NCBI GenBank assembly: GCA_963556255.1
Contig: OY744615.1
Location: 11,676,115-11,740,114, forward strand
Source: Allolobophora icterica
Lineage: Eukaryota > Annelida > Clitellata > Crassiclitellata > Lumbricidae
Length of the DNA: 64,000 bases
Direction of reading: 5' to 3'
In this document: in pieces, positions 62,684-64,000 of the stretch
How the letters are laid out: every line of letters starts with the position of its first letter
Position numbering within the stretch: position 1 is the first letter of the stretch
Program-made: the position numbers and the translations under genes
Notes under the pieces: model-generated
Databases searched by the model: none
What the model was told of the DNA's origin: nothing
Seen by the model: only the letters and a program-made list of their open reading frames with translations

Positions 62684-64000
62684 GACAGATTAACACCTCT
62701 ACCAAGCAGAAATCATATCACAGCACGATCTCCTACGATATACCATGCACCAACATCAAATCGGACATAAAATGTTTTTTGAAAAATTTCTCTAATTCAT
62801 CAAATCTGCATCGGAAACGCGATTTCTCACTGTCCGAGTTTTACACCCTGCCAGAGGCCATATAAATTTTTACGAGAATTGCTCTAATTCAAATTCTAAG
62901 ACAGATTAACACCTCTACCAAGCAGAAATCATATCACAGCACGATCTCCTACGATATACCATGCACCAACATCAAATCGGACATAAAATGTTTTTTGAAA
63001 AATTTCTCTAATTCATCAAATCTGCATCGGAAACGCGATTTCCCAGTGTCCGAGTTTTACACCCTGCCAGAGGCCATATAAATTTTTACGAGAATTGCTC
63101 TAATTCAAATATTCTAAGACAGATTAACACCTCTACCAAGCAGAAATCATATCACAGCACGATCTCCTACGATATACCATGCACCAACATCAAATCGGAG
63201 ATAAAATGTTTTTTGAAAAATTTCTCTAATTCATCAAATCTGCATCGGAAACGCGATTTCCCAGTGTCCGAGTCTTACACCCTGCCAGAGGCCAAATAAA
63301 TCTTTACGAAAATTGCTCTAATTCAAATTCTAAGACAGATTAACACCTCTACCAAGCAGAAATCATATCACAGCACGATCTCCTACGATATACCATGCAC
63401 CAACATCAAATCGGGCATAAAATGTTTTTTGAAAAATTTCTCTAATTCATCAAATCTGCATCGGAAACGCGATTTCCCACTGTCCGAGTTTTACACCCTG
63501 CCAGAGGCCATATAAATTTTTACGAAAATTGCTCTAATTCAAATTCTAAGACAGATTAACACCTCTACCAAGCAGAAATGATATCATAGCACGATCTCCT
63601 ACGATATACCATGCACCAACATCAAATCGGACATAAAATGTTTTTTGAAAAATTTCTCTAATTCATCAAATCTGCATCGGAAACGCGATTTCCCACTGTC
63701 CGAGTTTTACACCCTGCCAGAGGCCATATAAATTTTTACGAAAATTGCTCTAATTCAAATTCTAAGACAGATTAACACCTCTACCAAGCAGAAATCATAT
63801 CACAGCACGATCTGCTACGATATACCATGCACCAACATCAAATCGGACATAAAATGTTTTTTGAAAAATTTCTCTAATTCATCAAATCTGCATCGGAAAC
63901 GCGATTTCCCACTATCCGAGTTTTACACCCTGCCAGAGGCCATATAAATCTTTACGAAAATTGCTCTAATTCAAATTCTAAGACAGATTAACACCTCTAC
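62684..64000. repeat. Right-edge monomers rich in private changes
   Basis: Six full monomers and a 19-base stub. Nearly every unit has one or more bases not seen elsewhere: TTCTCACTG (near 62825), an AT insertion before TTCTAAG (63110), CGGAGAT (near 63200), GAGTCTTAC (near 63274), GGGCAT (near 63415), GAAATGATATCATAG (near 63577-63589), GATCTGC (near 63813) and CACTATCC (near 63912). Private changes are denser here than in the HOR domains, as expected near the end of a homogenised array. The array end itself is not reached. Confidence 0.7.

Larger units (their letters stand above)
1..64000. repeat. Satellite DNA array, 216-bp monomer, about 297 head-to-tail copies
   Basis: Every line of the window is the same unit in the same orientation. 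Taking GACAGATTA as the unit start, starts fall at 218, 434, 650 and so on to 63982, giving about 297 full units with a mean near 215.4 bp. Most units are 216 bp, or 215 bp where the T-tract/A-tract junction lacks a base; rare units are 198-207 bp. Copies differ by only a few bases each. No unique sequence, mobile element or reversed unit interrupts the array, and neither array end is inside the window. Such arrays are typical of eukaryotic centromeric or heterochromatic DNA. The family is not one I recognise, and a centromeric role is inference. Confidence 0.98.

Noticed and set aside
1..64000. Coding tandem-repeat protein, because 216 is a multiple of three
   Set aside because: Every monomer has stops in each forward frame I followed (for example TAA in CATATAAAT), and the common 215-bp monomers break the frame.
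1..64000. CRISPR array
   Set aside because: Units are contiguous with no unique spacers, far longer than CRISPR repeats, and no cas genes are present.
1..64000. Ribosomal intergenic-spacer repeat or telomeric repeat
   Set aside because: No rRNA sequence and no short telomere-type motif is present anywhere in the window.
1..64000. Inserted transposable element or inverted monomer breaking the array
   Set aside because: Monomer starts were followed from 1 to 63982 with no gap larger than a monomer and no reversed copy. All length changes are small indels or whole monomers.

Overview
The whole 64 kb window is one uninterrupted, head-to-tail satellite DNA array. Read by eye it holds about 297 complete monomers plus a 19-base stub at the right edge, all in the same orientation. 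The basic unit is 216 bp. A common 215-bp version lacks one base at the T-tract/A-tract junction, and a few units are shorter. The type monomer is about 37.5% G+C (hand count A75 C53 G28 T60) and has a strong strand bias, C over G on the + strand. I found no gene, RNA gene, transposon, inverted monomer or unique insert. The only open frames are one-monomer accidents of the repeat.

Organism: an array of this size, unit length and near-uniform sequence points to a eukaryotic chromosome, most likely centromeric, pericentromeric or other constitutive heterochromatin. I do not recognise the satellite family and cannot name a species. CpG is not depleted in the type monomer, which is a weak argument against a heavily methylated genome.

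Layout: the array is a mosaic of higher-order repeats (HORs), in which monomer types recognised by diagnostic bases recur in fixed order. 1-2375: a short 6-mer/5-mer motif. 2376-16813: five copies of a nominal 14-monomer HOR (about 3.02 kb), three of them altered by internal loss or gain of whole monomers. 16814-26953: mixed units, including a pentamer HOR (1,080 bp). 26954-34285 and 36013-42912: a large duplicated block (34 and 32 monomers, offset 9,059 bp falling to 8,627 bp). It contains 7-, 6-, 4-mer sub-HORs and is split by eight other monomers. 42913-51682: three copies of a 14/12/15-monomer HOR marked by 17-bp-deletion monomers. 51683-64000: looser units with a dimer expansion at 56.6-58.6 kb, a duplicated four-monomer block 6,039 bp apart, and a rise in private mutations toward the right end.

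The monomer itself looks like an ancient dimer. A 92-bp half and a 124-bp half share the same order of motifs and differ mainly by about 30 bp of extra sequence in the longer one. There is no gene network to describe. What the window records is unequal crossing-over and conversion, with several hybrid monomers that mark likely exchange points. Monomer boundaries and types were assigned by reading, not by alignment software.
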